A stretch of 64,000 nt of DNA from Tenebrio molitor. Lineage: Eukaryota > Arthropoda > Insecta > Coleoptera > Tenebrionidae. Location of the stretch: NCBI RefSeq assembly GCF_963966145.1, contig NC_091052.1, forward strand, positions 6,882,001 to 6,946,000. The letters run 5' to 3'. Positions 35,031 through 49,400 of the stretch are shown piece after piece. Each line of letters begins with the position of its first letter. The first letter of the stretch is position 1. The translations under genes were made by a program, and so were the position numbers. The notes beneath the pieces were generated by a model. The model was given only the letters and a program-made list of their open reading frames with translations, did not search any database and was not told the origin of the DNA.

Positions 35031-38000
35031 TGATATACAAATAACTATTATTTATTGCTTTAACTCAGTTTTTAACGCACAGAACAACAATAATTTAAAA
35101 ATTGTTCGTTCATTCAATATTTAATGGACAAATTCCATTCTGAACAAAACATTTGGAAATAACCTCTGTTGTCTGAAACAAGGAATAAATGAAACAATGG
35201 CATTACAGTTACACTCCAGACAACTCCAATTGGTAAATTGGATAAGCATGCAAGGCTGTTGTAAACTTGAATAGATTTTTATCAAAGAATAATGTGTTTT
35301 CATTACGAACTCCAGCGCGTATGAAATTTAAAAAATCTTTTTTTGGATAAAATGTTTAGTCATATTTAAGATAACTTGAATGTCATAATTGTAGTAATAT
35401 AATTAATGTTTGCTTCGTGGTTATTTATAACAAGGTAAAAAAATTAATGTGTTTTTACCAAATAATGACATTAAATGTTGCTTTAGTTAGACAATAGTAA
35501 AATTAGTTACAGCTTACCTTGTACACTGTAATGGAGTATCAGCTTGGGTAATAAATATAACGATGTAAATAAAAAAATGTTTCCTAATTACTTCACAAAC
35601 ATAACAAATAATAACAGTGGAGCACTTTATACTAAAGGAAACTAAACAAAAAATAACATTGTAATAAAACAGATTAAAACAGCTGCGATTTTATCAAAGA
35701 GCGTTGTATTAAATATTAAAAAATAGAGTTATAATATAAGTCATAAACATACAATCGATAAAAAGGAAAAAAGATATGAATAATTGATTGGACAACAATA
35801 TGACCTAAAATTCAATTCAAAATCAACATTGCGTTAAGTAGGAACGACTTGAAGGTCGTAACTTTTGTTGTCCACTCTTAATAAATTGTACCAATTACAT
35901 AAATCGATGTAACTTGATAACGTAACGGATTTGTAAGGTGAAAATGACTGCAAAGAAAATCGAAAAAGAGAGCTTCTTTGGCTAGTCAAGTAGTGAATAA
36001 TTTTGCGAAAAAACTATTAGTCTGTTGGCGGGAGCAAGACGTTGAAGGCGTACCCTATAAGGTGAATCGGAGTGGAATAATGAAAGTTTGCCTCCGGGTA
36101 TATCTGTAGAGATTTAATGAAGGTCTCATGTAAAATGAGTAAATGATTAGTACGTCGCAAATTGCGAATTATGCAGTTTTAACTGCAGCAACCGTGAGTT
36201 CCGCTCAAAGTTCAAAATCAGCTTAGTCGCATTAAAACAGGAAGAAAAGGAAGCAATCGATGCAAGTTGGATGTTGAAATGAATAGTGTTTTTCAATTTG
36301 TCAGAGAGTGAGGAAATCATCTTGACCTGGTGTTAATGGCGAAATCTCGAATTTGGTTCTGTATAAGTGGCATTCTGAAATTATAAAAGGCCCCGTACGC
36401 GCTCGGAGGGTTAATATAGAGCTTTAGCTAAAGAGATAACACAGCTAAGAGGGAGATCGTGCATTATTCAACGCGGGGGTGGGGTGGATCAGTCAGTCGC
36501 GGTCTCCACAGCTGGATTTTTGTTCCAGACACGAACGTCGAGATTTTCCACGATGACGTTTTATGTAAATCATCCAACTTATTACAGTTTTAGATTTGTA
36601 TGAGTTCGAGTTCGCTTAAATTTTTGCGAGACATTACTCTCTTGCATTTCATTATGATTTATGGCCGACGTGCTTTTAGCTTTTGAATGTCAAGCGGTCT
36701 TGTGGAAGAGCCAAATCAAATGCTCCACTAACACATAAACAAATCACGCCCGCGGTATTAGGGGAGGAAGTCGAGGGTTTTGCATAAGAAAAAAACGGAA
36801 GCCGAGCACACTGAAACTGTCACGGCTTTTAACAAAAAAAAAGGTTACAGAATTTATTTTATTTTTAACAGTGGCTCAATAAATAAGGACGAATGAATGA
36901 GACTGGCGAAGACCGGAGAGAAGGGTTCCGAAAAAATAAGCTAAAGCAGAACTGTCTCGTGTTGTACAGCAGGATGTTTTCAAAAGACGGCTAAAAACAA
37001 AAAGGCTTGTATGGTGCTGCAGGATTATCGCCACTGCAATTTTACAGAATTGTTACATTATCGAGCTGAAAGAGTTCAAGTAAAAACATTTTCAATTAAA
37101 TTTCCTACTATACTATGCTTTACAGAATAGTTAGAGGATAAATTCTTGTTCAGAGACCAAATTTTCTATTTTTCTGGAAAACTTATAAAGATTTATACTT
37201 TGTTATAGTTTAACATACATTTCTTTGTTTCATTTAATATTCTTTTCACCTAATTTTAAATTTATTTTAATTTTTCATCTCATGACAATCGTTATCTTTT
37301 ATTTTTTTCTTTCATGTTCATTTCTCTTTATTATTTGCTCATTTTAATGCTTTACTACATTTTGTTTTAAATACAAATTTTTATTAGTGCTCATTTTCAC
37401 CTTCAAAATATGGTCATTACTTACTTTTTGTTGTCGATTAAAATTCTGCTGCTGTATTCGTTTTGTTCTTCAAACATTTTTCCAACTAAAGATTTTTTTC
37501 ATTTCTACTTAAATTTCTATTTGAATTTACATGATGACATCATGGATTATAAATTATTTAAAATTAAATCTAGGCGCTGTTTTAAACTGTATTTTGTGTT
37601 GCATAACATTAAATTTTCGCGGGAACTCTACGGTGAATAACCCTGTACCTATTTCTTTTCTTATTCTCTTGTACTGTCTTCTTTTATTCCTTTAACATTT
37701 CGCAATCACATTTTTTTATTTTCCTTCTAATCACATTTCTCTGATATCCTCATTTTCCCTTTTTGTATATTTGCGCCATATAACACCTGCATTTTATTTT
37801 CTCGTCGTTCCTTTGAATAAAAAAAATGTCAACCTTTTTCTTGACCACACAATACAACAAAGAGTAAATATTCAGAGTGCTTAAATTATTACATTTTTTT
37901 ACTGAAATTAAAAAAAATAAAAATATAAGGTATTATATCGGTGACTTTTATCTTTTAATTTTATAAAGGTAGATGTTAAAATATAGATATGTAGATGAAA

Positions 38001-41000
38001 TATGTACAACAAAGAAATAATCGGTAAGCCTGAGAGTATAATTGCACAAAGAAACAAACAGATCGTGTGGGTGCAAGAATTTAAAAAATTCAAAGCCAGT
38101 AAGAAATACACAACGTTGAAGTGTAGGTATGGAAATAAAACAAAGCAAGCAAAGGTGAGGTCGAATGCAGCAAACAGAAAAACAGATAAATTTATGGCAA
38201 GGTGCTGGATTTGACATTCAGTTTAAAGTAAAAGAGGCCAAAATGAAATTTCCTTGATCTCTGGTTAACGCATAAATCCCAAACAGGCTTATAATATACC
38301 CCCATTTAAAATTAATGGAAAATACGATTTAGACAGATGTGTTACGGACGTTTTATTTTAAAAAATGTTTAATATTAATATCCAATTGTGAAGCACTTAA
38401 ACCCACCACCAAAACGAAAACCGGCAAACCTGTTGGGAAAATATGGCACCCAGCCAATATTTCACCGTTACAAGTTGTAAATTACGAGACGACCGCAACG
38501 AAGTGCGAAGATTATTTGCAGTGGAGGACCGCCTCGCGTCTGTAGACGGTGTAAAATCTTGAACATACCCTCAGCGTGTGTATTTTCCGCTTACGTGGTT
38601 AACTTGAATTAAGTCTCGTAGTTGGGGAGCGTATAGCACCCTTACAGTACCAGAACGAGCGGATATTGCGCCTAAGGTTTACGTGAAGAAGAACGTTATT
38701 AAACAACTTTATATTCCCTTAAATCGCCCTTAACTTTTCTCATAACGTTTCGATACGTTAATGTTCCTACCCCCAGGAAAGTAACTCAACATTGAAAACT
38801 CACACACACCTTCCAGTCGGAAAATCACTCCCGATAAATTCCACATGGCAACCAATATACCACAATACTCGTCCAAATATCGATTTCGTGAATAAAATTT
38901 CAAGTGTGAAATGAAAATAAAACTAGTAGAAAAAGTACTTGTGTGGAATAATTTTCGTTTCGGTTAGAGCGAAACCGACGTTGCTGGAACATAAGTCACA
39001 GCTTGAGCCCCCGCGGTGAGATAAAATAAAATAACACACAGTTAATCTGTCACAATAAAGCTCAGGGAAGCTTCCCCTCGCAGTTGTCAAATACACGACC
39101 ATAAATTAATTTTTCTAATTTACATTAATTCAAGGTAAATTAAAAATGAAACGATAGCTGCACCCGCACGAAGCGGTCGCCCCGAAAGCTCACAAAGCTC
39201 TTTGCGTTTTCGATTAGAGATTTAACAAATTCTCCATCAAAGAAAAATAAACCCGATAAATTCCCCAAGTTCCCCGTTCGGAAACATCAATCGCCATGTA
39301 TACGATTAACTTATCCGGCACACGCACCTTCGGAATTAGATGTATTGCGTATTGGATGACGGATAGGTAAATTCACCCGTGGCACCCTCTTGTTGTTTCC
39401 GATCAGATTATTTTTTTAATCATGGAATGGTTCGGAAACGCGGATTTTTCGCTAGGTTTTGTAATTATATTCTCTCCGTTTGCAGATGAGAAACGTGAGT
39501 TGCATTAAGACGAGTCATTCAAAATATGCGTATTAGAATTCCAAAGGATCAGGAGACAAATGTCGTCATTAGGACGACTTGCACGGTTCGATAACAAATA
39601 TCACCATATGAAAAACATCACGTTTTGAAATTTCATGCCAAGTTAAGTGGTATAAAGAATATTCTTGGCATTACATATTTCATTTTAATAATTAGTAGTT
39701 ATTTATAGCAGATAAACCACAACTTTTTTTTACCAGTAGGAAGATTACACACAGGAGCTCAGCGAGTGCTGTGATCCGACTCGTAAAAAATTAAGTTTAA
39801 ATTAGAGTTATAATTTAAGTCAGAAAAACTCTTAGAAAACTCTTGATTTATCGTCAATTAAATCAGCTCTTTGAGTTATTTTTAAAACAAACCAAATCAA
39901 AAATTCTAGCTTTTGTGGTGTACTGTGTTGATAATTAAAATTAAAGAATTTTATGCAACATCAGACTAAATTTTAAGCCGTTTAAAAATATTGCACGAAC
40001 TACATAAATTCTAAAACTAATAAGGACAGCTATGATAATTTATGAGCCAGACTCATAAAGCTAAAATTTCTGTAAAGATTAAAAATTCTGTTCTTTATTA
40101 AAAACATTTTATAACCAACCAAATGACAAGGGTTCTAAATTACTGAATAAAATATTAAATTTTGCAGTGAATCATTTAGATTTGTCAATTTATCAATTAT
40201 TAAAAAATTGTTTGTTCAGAACCCACGTGCAAGTCTTTCTTTATTTAGTACGTAAGAAGTTGGTAACGTGACAATTACCATCATAAACATTTTAAGATAA
40301 AGATCTTCACAAGATCCTTTCTGTGAAAATTTGTCGCTTGAGAACTTTAAACAATACTGAAATTCTCCACGAACAACTTGAATAATATTATATCAAGTTT
40401 GACACACCTTTCCACTTAAGACAATAAAAAATTAAATTAACAGACTGAACGTCTTATTCTTGTTCAAAGTAAAGATATAACACAGAAGACTAATTTCAAA
40501 TGATATATTCACAAAGGAAAAATGCATCAGTAATAATTTTATTTTAAAATATTAAATTAAATCGTAATTTAATTACTCCTTCAAATTAAATCATAAGGTA
40601 CTGCCCGAAATAAAAATCATTAAGAGATGAGAAACGAAAAATATTGGCAATCACACTATTAACAATTTTTTGTGAAGTGGATTTCAAAGATTCACACATT
40701 TTCAATTATATTCGTTGTTTTGATACACAACAGAAAAATCTGTTTTTATCCGAATACATAAAACCCGGTAGCTTTATTTGACCGATTGAGGAAAAATTGT
40801 TAATAAATAAAACCCAAAAATCTTTTGAATAGGTTTTATTTGTTTAGAACAAAAATTCTCCAACAATTGCAAATAGGTTCGTAAAAAGAGAAAGCCAGAA
40901 TATTAATTTTTTGTACGTCTGGTTTAATAAAAAAAATGTAGAAACATAATCTGTAAATAGTTATTATACAAATATCTCTCTTGATATTGTGTAAGAGAAG

Positions 41001-42053
41001 AAAATAATTCTTTAAAAATAATATTTTGTGGTTGTGGACATTTATTGTTATATAGTTTGAAAATGGGTAAGAATCTAGAGGTGTTAAAATTGTAATTAAT
41101 GTAAATGTGAATTTGCAGTGACATTTTATATAAAATTCTTTAATTATACAGCTCGACTTGATCTTTATTAATTAGTCACCAAACCAGTTTCATTTAATTT
41201 CAAAAAAAAAAAAAAAAATAAGAATATTACTTCTTTAAGTAAGCTCTTCCGTGTAAAATTTTAACCATTGAAAAAAAATGTTTCAAGGCGTTTTCAAACA
41301 TTCACTTTTGATGTTTCGTGTGGTATAATGCGAATAAAATTGTAGAAGAGCTGCGAGCTGTTTCAGTGTAAAATCTCCACTTTCAAGGTAACACTAAAAC
41401 GCACTCCACTCCGGTGCCGGATTGACAAACTCGTTCGCATTTCCGGCGTTTCATTCGTGAAAGTCGAACAAACGGGAGGAACACGCCATCAGGCATATTT
41501 TCTTGGTGTAATTTGGTCCGACTTCCTCATGTGAATGTTCCATCGGGGCCGTAATTGAGAAACGTACCCGGCAAGACGACTGCGTGTCGGAGGTGTTCCG
41601 GCGGCGGCAGTCAATTTTTCAGCCATTAATAAAGCAGCGATCGAAAAAGCCGCCACCAAATAGCAAATCGATCTGCATGACATAGACCCGTATTTATTCA
41701 CATTCGGTCGAGTAGCAATGTATACCCATACCGATAAATAATTCAGAGGGACGCGTACAACGGCTCACGTGGAGACGCGGCCCGATATCGAACTGTTTAA
41801 ATAATTAACGATCTCCTCGGGGCCTGTTATTGGAACCGAGCTACTGCTTGTAATCAGCACCATAATGGAAAAGACTCCCAGGGCCGTTACGGCGCTCCAC
41901 TGCTATAACGCCACCGCGGGCACAATGTTTGTTAAACGTGACATTTTCTGCGTCGCCCGGCGCCTCCGCCATTTCTACACTGGCTCATTTTCGCGATTAC
42001 AAGTACTCCGGAATTAATAACACGCGTTTATTATGCGCACTTGCACGAATCGG
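35031..42053. other. Intronic stretch without recognised genes
   Basis: GC-richer islands lie at about 36000-36800, 38380-39500 and 41390-42053. A long pyrimidine-biased (T-rich) interval runs 37110-37860. A 17-base A-run sits near 41202. Small ORFs have no domain. Confidence 0.4.
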
Positions 42054-42250
42054 TCCCCGGGGAATAATAAAAACACCCGAAATCATCGGATTTATTACCG
42101 TCTAGGCGAGGGGGCGGCGCGGCCCACCAGAAACAATTCAATTTTTTACGAGAACTCTATTATCCGAAGCATCCACGTAATGGATAATTTAATGTAAATA
42201 CGTCGCCGGGATTTTTATTAACGTTTGTTTCTTCTATTCCACCGACTCGC
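42054..42250 (+). repeat. Direct duplication K, copy 1
   Basis: It shares with copy 2 the ordered blocks AATAATAAAA, CGAAATCATYGGATTTATTA, CCGTCT, CTCTATTATCC, AATTYAATGTAAATACGTCG and TTATTAA/TCATTAA. It sits inside a GC-rich island and keeps more CpGs than copy 2. Confidence 0.8.
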
Positions 42251-44467
42251 CGACAAAAGTAATCTCCAAAATAAATTATAATAAAAAAATAATTTATTGC
42301 TGCACGGTAAGCGAGACAACGTATTAGGTAAAGTACTGAAATCTAAAATTAGAAAAACGATCAGGTTTCTTTAAGACCCTTCAAAAATAAAACGGTTTGT
42401 TCATGGAACTAGATGAATTTTAAAAATCGCACAAATTAGGATTTAGCAAATATTCATTTTTGTAAAGTTGAAGTGCGTCAGGGTGACAATAAAATAGTGT
42501 ATTATGATACACGTGCCATATTATTTTACGAGTTGTTTGAGGCACGTCGACCGTAGCGAGGTTTGCCACAAAAAAACAGAGTGCAGCAATATATCTTATA
42601 AAACGAGTATAATATACGAGTACAACTTTTCCTATTTATTATGTAAGTATGTACTTTAAATTTAAAAGTTCTGCAAAAAGAAACGAAAGGATTTTTGGGT
42701 CGGTACCACTAACATGACACTAATGAAACGTTTAAAAATCGAATTGAAACTGCCTTTTTGCCATCAATTTATCAATTGAAGGCAACAATTATTAATTTTA
42801 AAAATATTTTCTGCGTTAAAGTTGTTGTTTATTTTAATTTTAACAAATTAAGTGTGATGGTAATACAATTTGTTGCTAAGTTTTCAGTCTCAAAATTTGA
42901 GGTTATGTAAGAATCTGACAGTTCAGGGCAATCAATCTTGCAACTTAATAAGTTGCGTATCCAAAAGAGAGTTGCTTCGAAACCCGTCCTAAATGAACGC
43001 AAAATAAAAAAAATATTTTTTGGATTAAAAAAAATATATATCTATGTTTTAGTAATTGTTTGTTTCAACTGTAATGACACAAGATCCGCATAATTGGTAA
43101 ATTTTTGTGTTCAGTATTTCTGGTTTACCAGTAAGTATGTAGTTTTAAATTTCAGGTTTTTCTAGATTTACAAATTTATTTTTTATCTGATAATTTTCAG
43201 TTATCAACGAAAAATTGTTGATTAGAAATTTGAACTGTCCCAACAAAACGATTTTGTCAGTTTTTTATACAAATTTCTGCAAGCAGTGCTTGAGTTATTT
43301 ATTACTGTAGAAAATTATCTAAAGAAAGGAAAGCTCGAGTATAATTCAGTGAGATATTCTTGTCAGTGAGTTAAAAAACACAAAATATTTATATGAATGA
43401 ACTACTTATCGCAGTAAAAAAGGAAGACACGTTTTTATTGGTATTTCTTGCTTATTTATTATGGATATATCGATAAAAAATAAAACAAGACTTCGCTCTG
43501 ATGATGACAGCTTTGTTATCGAAACCTGAGTCAGCTGTACAAAAAAAAATGTTTGGTAACAGGGGAATAATTATATGCTACCAAAAGAAAGGAAAAGCAT
43601 CACATTTAAACTCTCTATTTCAAAAGCATTGGATTATTAATTTTGGAAACGACCAGACATTTTTAAGACAAATTCATTTATTTAGAACAATGTGTCAAAT
43701 GAATAAGCTAAGCTTATTTACTTGTATTTCCAAAAGATATAATTTCAATAAGTGTTTTAAAGTGAATTTTGATTTAATAAAAATGACTTCTAAAAAATTC
43801 TGTCTTTGTCAACTTATAAGAACATAAATGGGATAACTTTTCTTTCTAAATCTTATCAATTATAATAACACTATTTTGTTGACCCACTTGTCTCTTTTGT
43901 ATCATAAAAAGAAAAAAAAAATAGGTAACAGTTAACATTTAATGGACTAATTAAAGTCCAGGAGTCATCCAGGAGGAGTTACAGGAACAGGGATTTATCA
44001 CCACCCAAGAACTTACGTTCTACCCAAACTACTCCAGCAAACTTCAAAGCAATGAACAATATGTATAATGTCTGAAAGAAATTACTTTTTAATGCAAGAT
44101 GTCCACAAACAAATTATTGTTTTTATAATAGATGAAAAATAAGAATTAAAATACAGAAGAAGGGATAAAAAAAATAAATTAAAAAATTTAGGCAGTAGTG
44201 CATTGAAGTAGTCTTTCTCACAATATCTCCGATTTAAAATGTATAAAGAAGGGGTTCAAAAATGCAAATTTCACTTTAGACTAAATTGACTTTACTAAAT
44301 TGACATTTAAAAAATTTCAAACTAATTTGTTGTTTTTGAGAGTAGCGCAGAAAATAATATATTCTGTCATTGCTGAGGCTGGTAGTTTGGCTGCCCTTTG
44401 AATTTTGGAAATTTGGTCAAAGAATTACGCTGTTGTTGTAGAGAATGATCACTTTTGGTTTAATGAC
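42251..44467. other. Intronic stretch between the two K copies
   Basis: AT-rich DNA. A hairpin ACGTGCC ... GGCACGT lies at 42511-42547. The open frame at 43501-43827 (108 codons, Lys/Phe-rich) has no recognisable domain and is probably chance. Confidence 0.45.
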
Positions 44468-44675
44468 TCCCTGGGCAATAATAAAACCACTCGAAATCAT
44501 TGGATTTATTACCGTCTCAGGGAAGGGGTGGCGGTTCGGCGGCAAGCACCCTCAAGATTTCAATTTTTTTTACACAAACTCTATTATCCCAAACATCGGA
44601 TTAGTGAATAATTCAATGTAAATACGTCGTCGGGGTTTTCATTAAAATTTGCCTCCTGTCCCATCGCTCTCACGT
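44468..44675 (+). repeat. Direct duplication K, copy 2
   Basis: A diverged copy of 42054-42250 in the same orientation, 2.4 kb away. Several copy 1 CpGs read TG or CA here (ATCATCGGA becomes ATCATTGGA, CGTCGCCGG becomes CGTCGTCGG). An ORF overlapping it (44405-44611) does not align with a frame in copy 1, so coding is unlikely. Confidence 0.8.
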
Positions 44676-45927
44676 CAAATGTGAAACTGCGGAGGCAACA
44701 AAGTTATCTCCCTTTGAATTGACAAGATTGGTGATCAATCTAATATTTAATAGATAAATGAAAATTTAATAGTTACATCGTAACCTTAATGAAATCATTG
44801 TTGTAGTAAATACGAGATTAGTAACAACAGTCCACAATAATTTACGATGATAATAATACATAAATGAATTACTTGAATATTGCTTTTAGTTTTCAGTTTC
44901 GCCTATTAGTTTCCTTTTCATTTTTGTAAAAGGTTTTCAGAGTGCTGTTCATCTATTTTTAATATCTACCACCTGACAGTGCAAAAAATGTGTCCCTTGT
45001 TTCGACGTTTCACACTTTATACATTTGTACCTTTGAAAGAATTATTTTAGTTCTGCAAATTAGATCGTGCGTGCGATCAAATTTAGGGCAGACAGAACCC
45101 GAGAAAAATTTCTTTTTCTGTCTTTTATCAGCGACGAGACTAAAATATTTTCATTGGATTTTCAGCGCAGGATTCATCTTGGGATTCACCCAACTTTCGT
45201 CAAGCTAATTTCGCCGAACTTTATTACAATGGTTCGCTACAAGTTGATTAGAATTTGCTACATCGCAAAGTGATGTTCACCTCGCTCTGCGACAATTCAC
45301 TTGCTCGGAACGCTGCTAATACCCCACAAAAAACGATAACTGTTGCCCCAATCAGTATTGCCACCATAAAAGTAAAATAAAGCGTGGAGTCATTTTCTTG
45401 CGAGCAGTAATAATAAAATAAGTCATGTACGCGAGGAAGTCGAATAATTAATTTATGAAGAGATTTCTGTCGGAAAAAGTGGAATTTGGAACGACGCTGT
45501 ATGAGGATTATACTGACATTAGAATGCGACCAGATTTTGTCAAGTTGAGTAAAATATATGATAAGTTGCATGAAATATGCCTCTCTTGTACAATTTGCGA
45601 AATAAAATGAGGATCAGCGTTGTAACTCGAAGCGAAACAAACAATGTAAGAGACAGTTGAATCTTTCCCATTCTCGCTATGCTGTGGGATCAAAGACAAT
45701 GTATTTTGCAAGAACGAAACGCTAATTTACGATGCACGTCCATTAAATGTTTTAGTTATTTATGTTTTGTTATCTCTAAAATAAACCGAAAAAGGCGACT
45801 ACATGCAAAGTTACTAATGAGCCTCATTAAAAACCATGCAAACAGAAAGGCAAAAGTCAGCGGGCCTTGTAAATGTCATACAAAAGAGACCATTTTTTAA
45901 TCAAGATTATTTGATTTTCGAAATATA
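44676..45927. other. Intronic stretch with a possible membrane-peptide smORF
   Basis: AT-rich intron DNA. The only item of interest is the short ORF at 45248-45367, listed separately. Confidence 0.4.
45248..45367 (-). CDS. Possible 39-codon single-pass membrane peptide, uncertain
   Basis: The minus strand reads MVAILIGATVIVFCGVLAAF, then RASELSQSEVNITLRCSKF and stop. One hydrophobic helix (residues 2-20) is followed by a polar tail with an NIT sequon, as in a micro-membrane protein or a cleaved signal sequence. The frame is also open upstream to 45571. An alternative is that it is an exon ending at GAG|GTGAAC after residue 30. There is no homology I recognise, so it may be chance. Confidence 0.15.
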   Translation of the reverse strand: MVAILIGATVIVFCGVLAAFRASELSQSEVNITLRCSKF

Positions 45928-46414
45928 CAGGGTTATTCACGACAGGGGTACTTCTGAATTTCTTTTTGCCGCAACCCATAAAACATATTGCAACAATATC
46001 TTGATTTCAGATTTTGAAAATAATTATAACTGAATCCACGATGGTTCTTAGTCCTGTCTCTTTGACGTTAAAGCAAAAAATCTTTGTCAATTCGAAAAAT
46101 TTGTTTTTACAATAACGACGAAAAGACTGACATGCACCTCATTTATGGAGAGTGTGGAAAGAATTCTGTCGCCGCTGCGGATATTTACAAGTACTTCGAA
46201 TACCTTTCACATTATCTTAATTTGTTAATTTATTTGTTGAATTTTGATTAAATACAGGTTAGCTGCCAATCTGACATTTCTGACAAATCTATCCAACCTA
46301 CTTTGATTTCTAATTTCAAAAAAATAACACATTTGATTTAGTAGTTACTGCCTTTGGTATTGTTGGTCGCGGCAAAATAAAAATTCAGAAGTATTCCTCT
46401 CGTGAATAACCCTG
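45928..46414 (+). repeat. MITE family B, copy 2 (487 bp)
   Basis: TIRs of about 50 bp: left CAGGGTTATTCACGACAGGG, right complemented CAGGGTTATTCACGAGAGGA, both continuing through TACTTCTGAATT and GCCGC. TA flanks (45926-45927, 46415-46416). It shares the terminal dozen bases with copy 1 but not the interior, so it is a different subfamily. Confidence 0.9.
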
Positions 46415-46416
46415 TA

Positions 46417-49400
46417 TAGAATGATATACAGCTTCTCCCAACTACAGTTATCAATGTCTCAACTTATTTAGTGTGACGATTTCTTCGGTACGAACCGCAC
46501 CTTTTTTATGAGTCACAGAGCCAGTTTCGCAAAATACACATTTTTGACATTCAAAAAATGATTTGACACAAAGCTTCGACAATTATTTGAAAATCCATGA
46601 CCACCTTTGACCAAGATAATTTTTGATATCCCGGTAGATCTCGTGAACGAATTTTATTGAAGATTGGTGTCGCTTCTTAGTGGTGTAATTTGTTCTCGAT
46701 TCAATCAAATTGTTCGAAACATTATCCTCCATAAAAAAACTCTCGAACGAATTTTCATCACAGCACAAATAGGCGGAATTTTTATCGTGATTAAATTTCA
46801 TCCTTCTTATGATGTTTATTAATATTGTCTTAAATTAATCTGAAAAACTGATTCTAATTACTGTTCATTATGTAATTACCCAACAATCTCGCATTTACAA
46901 TTTTCTTCATTTTAAAATCACGTTTTAATTTTGTTAAAATGATTGTTACAGCCACTATTCTTCACGACATGACAAATTCAATTATAGATAAATTTGGAGG
47001 ATGAAATATGAAATTTTAAATCCTAGAATTTTTCTTTCCCAGCTTAGTAAATTTCTTAAAAATTTCCCAAGGTTTTCCTATTTATGAAGATGAAGTGAAA
47101 ATAAAAATGATTTATTTGTGACAGCAATATGCAGAGAGATCAATAAAGAACCCGAAAGCAGCTACCTATGAGCTTTTTTCCGCACGTCTTTGATTGAAAC
47201 ATATTTGACGAGTTGTTAGTATGTCGTTATCGTGTCCTCATTCATTTCATAAAACTGTTGACAAGCGAACACAAATTATTCTTTTTGAAATCATATTTTC
47301 GAAATAGCGTGACACTAGAAAATGGAAAATGGTCCTGTCCTATGCAAGTTTGCTTTTAGAAAATTCGTGGAACTGACAACTTGTCAAATACGTTTCAATC
47401 AAAGACATGCAGAAAAAAGTTCACAGCCTGCGATCCAGTCGTTTATTGATCTTACTATACATTACAAGTTCTTCTATCTAGCAAAACTTAAATAATTATA
47501 CTGAGTGTCCTCATGAAAAGTTCAGATGGGTTTATCTCTGGTGTCTTCAATATTACAAATTTGAAATTGTAGATATGAGTCAACATGTAAGAAGAAGGAA
47601 TTTAGTTTATTTGTTAGGTTATTACTCTGCTCCCAGCCGCCCCCAACAACCCCCACTTCAAAATTGTAAACGTAACAATACACTACATTGGTGACAGATT
47701 AGGAAAGAGGCGAAAAAGTGATAGGTTACTAAAGAAAGTTTATGAGATATTTAACTCAAAGCCGAAATACTCATTTTGAATTTTTTTTTTTTTGTTTTTT
47801 TTTAAATCACATATTATATCCCAAGTGCAAAATTTTTTATGGGAAATTTTTTGGCTAATGAACGAAAACATCCATAAATGAGGTCAGAAGACCAATTATT
47901 ATCAAATAAGAGCATGAGACGAAGTCGACAACAAACTTGTATCCGATAACAATTGTTTGTAATAATAAATCTGGAAATTCTGTCACAATAACAACGTCAC
48001 ATTGGAATAAAAATGAGACTGTTAATTTAATTAGCATCAGGAAGTTTCTAATAAAATGTATCTGGTTAAACCTGCGAGTTCGTGAGTCATGTACTCAGTA
48101 GCTGGCGCATAAAACCCAAATAAGAGAATTACCACACAATACACACTTGTTCTGCAATTATCATTGTAGTGGCATAAATCCTGCGAGGAGTTGTTCAAAG
48201 TGAGATAAGCAGGCGACAGTACGCCTGACACAGAACAATTACATCTGCAAGTACGTCTGAAGACAGTGTTTAATTGGCCCACCAGTAGCTTCATTAGTCT
48301 CTCGCTAATAAACCTTCTGTTGGTGACATTTCGAGAAAGATTGCATCTGAATTGAAAAAAGTCCGTCCGGATTAATAAAATAAAATAAAACCGTCGATCG
48401 CGAAGTATTTTTCTTGGTAGTTTTCGATTCACGTGAGCTAATCGGACCAAAGTTCCCCATCAATAAAAGAATCCGCCAGTAAATAACATAGTCGAGATGG
48501 AAGAATGGTGGCTTACAAAGCGGCAGCGCGATATTCAGATGGTTTTGCATTTATCAATAAGTAATGCATTCCTGAAAGGAAAGAATTCGTAGCGCCGATT
48601 TACAGCCAGGTTCAAATGAATAAAGTATGTTTTCATTTTCTACAAAGTTTGGGTATCCCGATTCGTCGAGAATTAGGAAAATTTTAATAAATATGGTAAT
48701 TGATGAGCACCTCACAACCGACCGCCCATCACCGCAAACCACAAATATAATTACGAAAAATTCCCCAAAAACATTCAACTTCAGATTTTCTCCGCGCTTC
48801 GGGGGCCACATTCTAATCATGCGTTTCAAAGGAATGTTATCGTTTAAAATTTCATGACTTACGTTGCCGGGGATGGTCGTGAAACTTAATATTTTATTTT
48901 CTCTAACTCTCCTGCGTTATGATATTGCGTTTGTGTGGAACGGATAGCTTTAATACCTTTGATGTGAGCGTATGAGTGGTGGTGGTAGCATCTATAAAGG
49001 GTTCGCGTGCTGAGGGCCAAGGATTAAATCCCAAGTGTATGACTGTTAACATCGTGGTTCAAACGGCCGATAAAACGGTTGCGCTGCTGCGTAATTGTGG
49101 AAATAAATCGAATAAACGTTTATTGTGTGTTAACTTATTTAAATAAACACAACCCCCACGATTAAATCGAATTTAATTTCGAAATGTATCGAGGCCATTT
49201 TCCGTACTGGATTACAACACTCATCTTTATCTGTCTCGCTTTCCGCTTATTCGGTAACGAGCTTTACAATCGAATTTTATCTTAGTTATAATTATTCTTC
49301 CTGATAACGACACGTTAATCTTTAATGAGTCAATATTTTAGCTGTACTTAGTTATTTTTTATGGGCACGGGGTAGTTTGTTGAGAAAACAAATTTGTGAT

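Noticed and set aside
43501..43827. 108-codon plus-strand ORF
   Set aside because: Lys/Phe/Asn-rich as expected from AT-rich DNA; no domain.
48037..48450. 137-codon minus-strand ORF
   Set aside because: No recognisable domain, no coding-like composition and an ordinary intronic setting, so chance is the simplest explanation.
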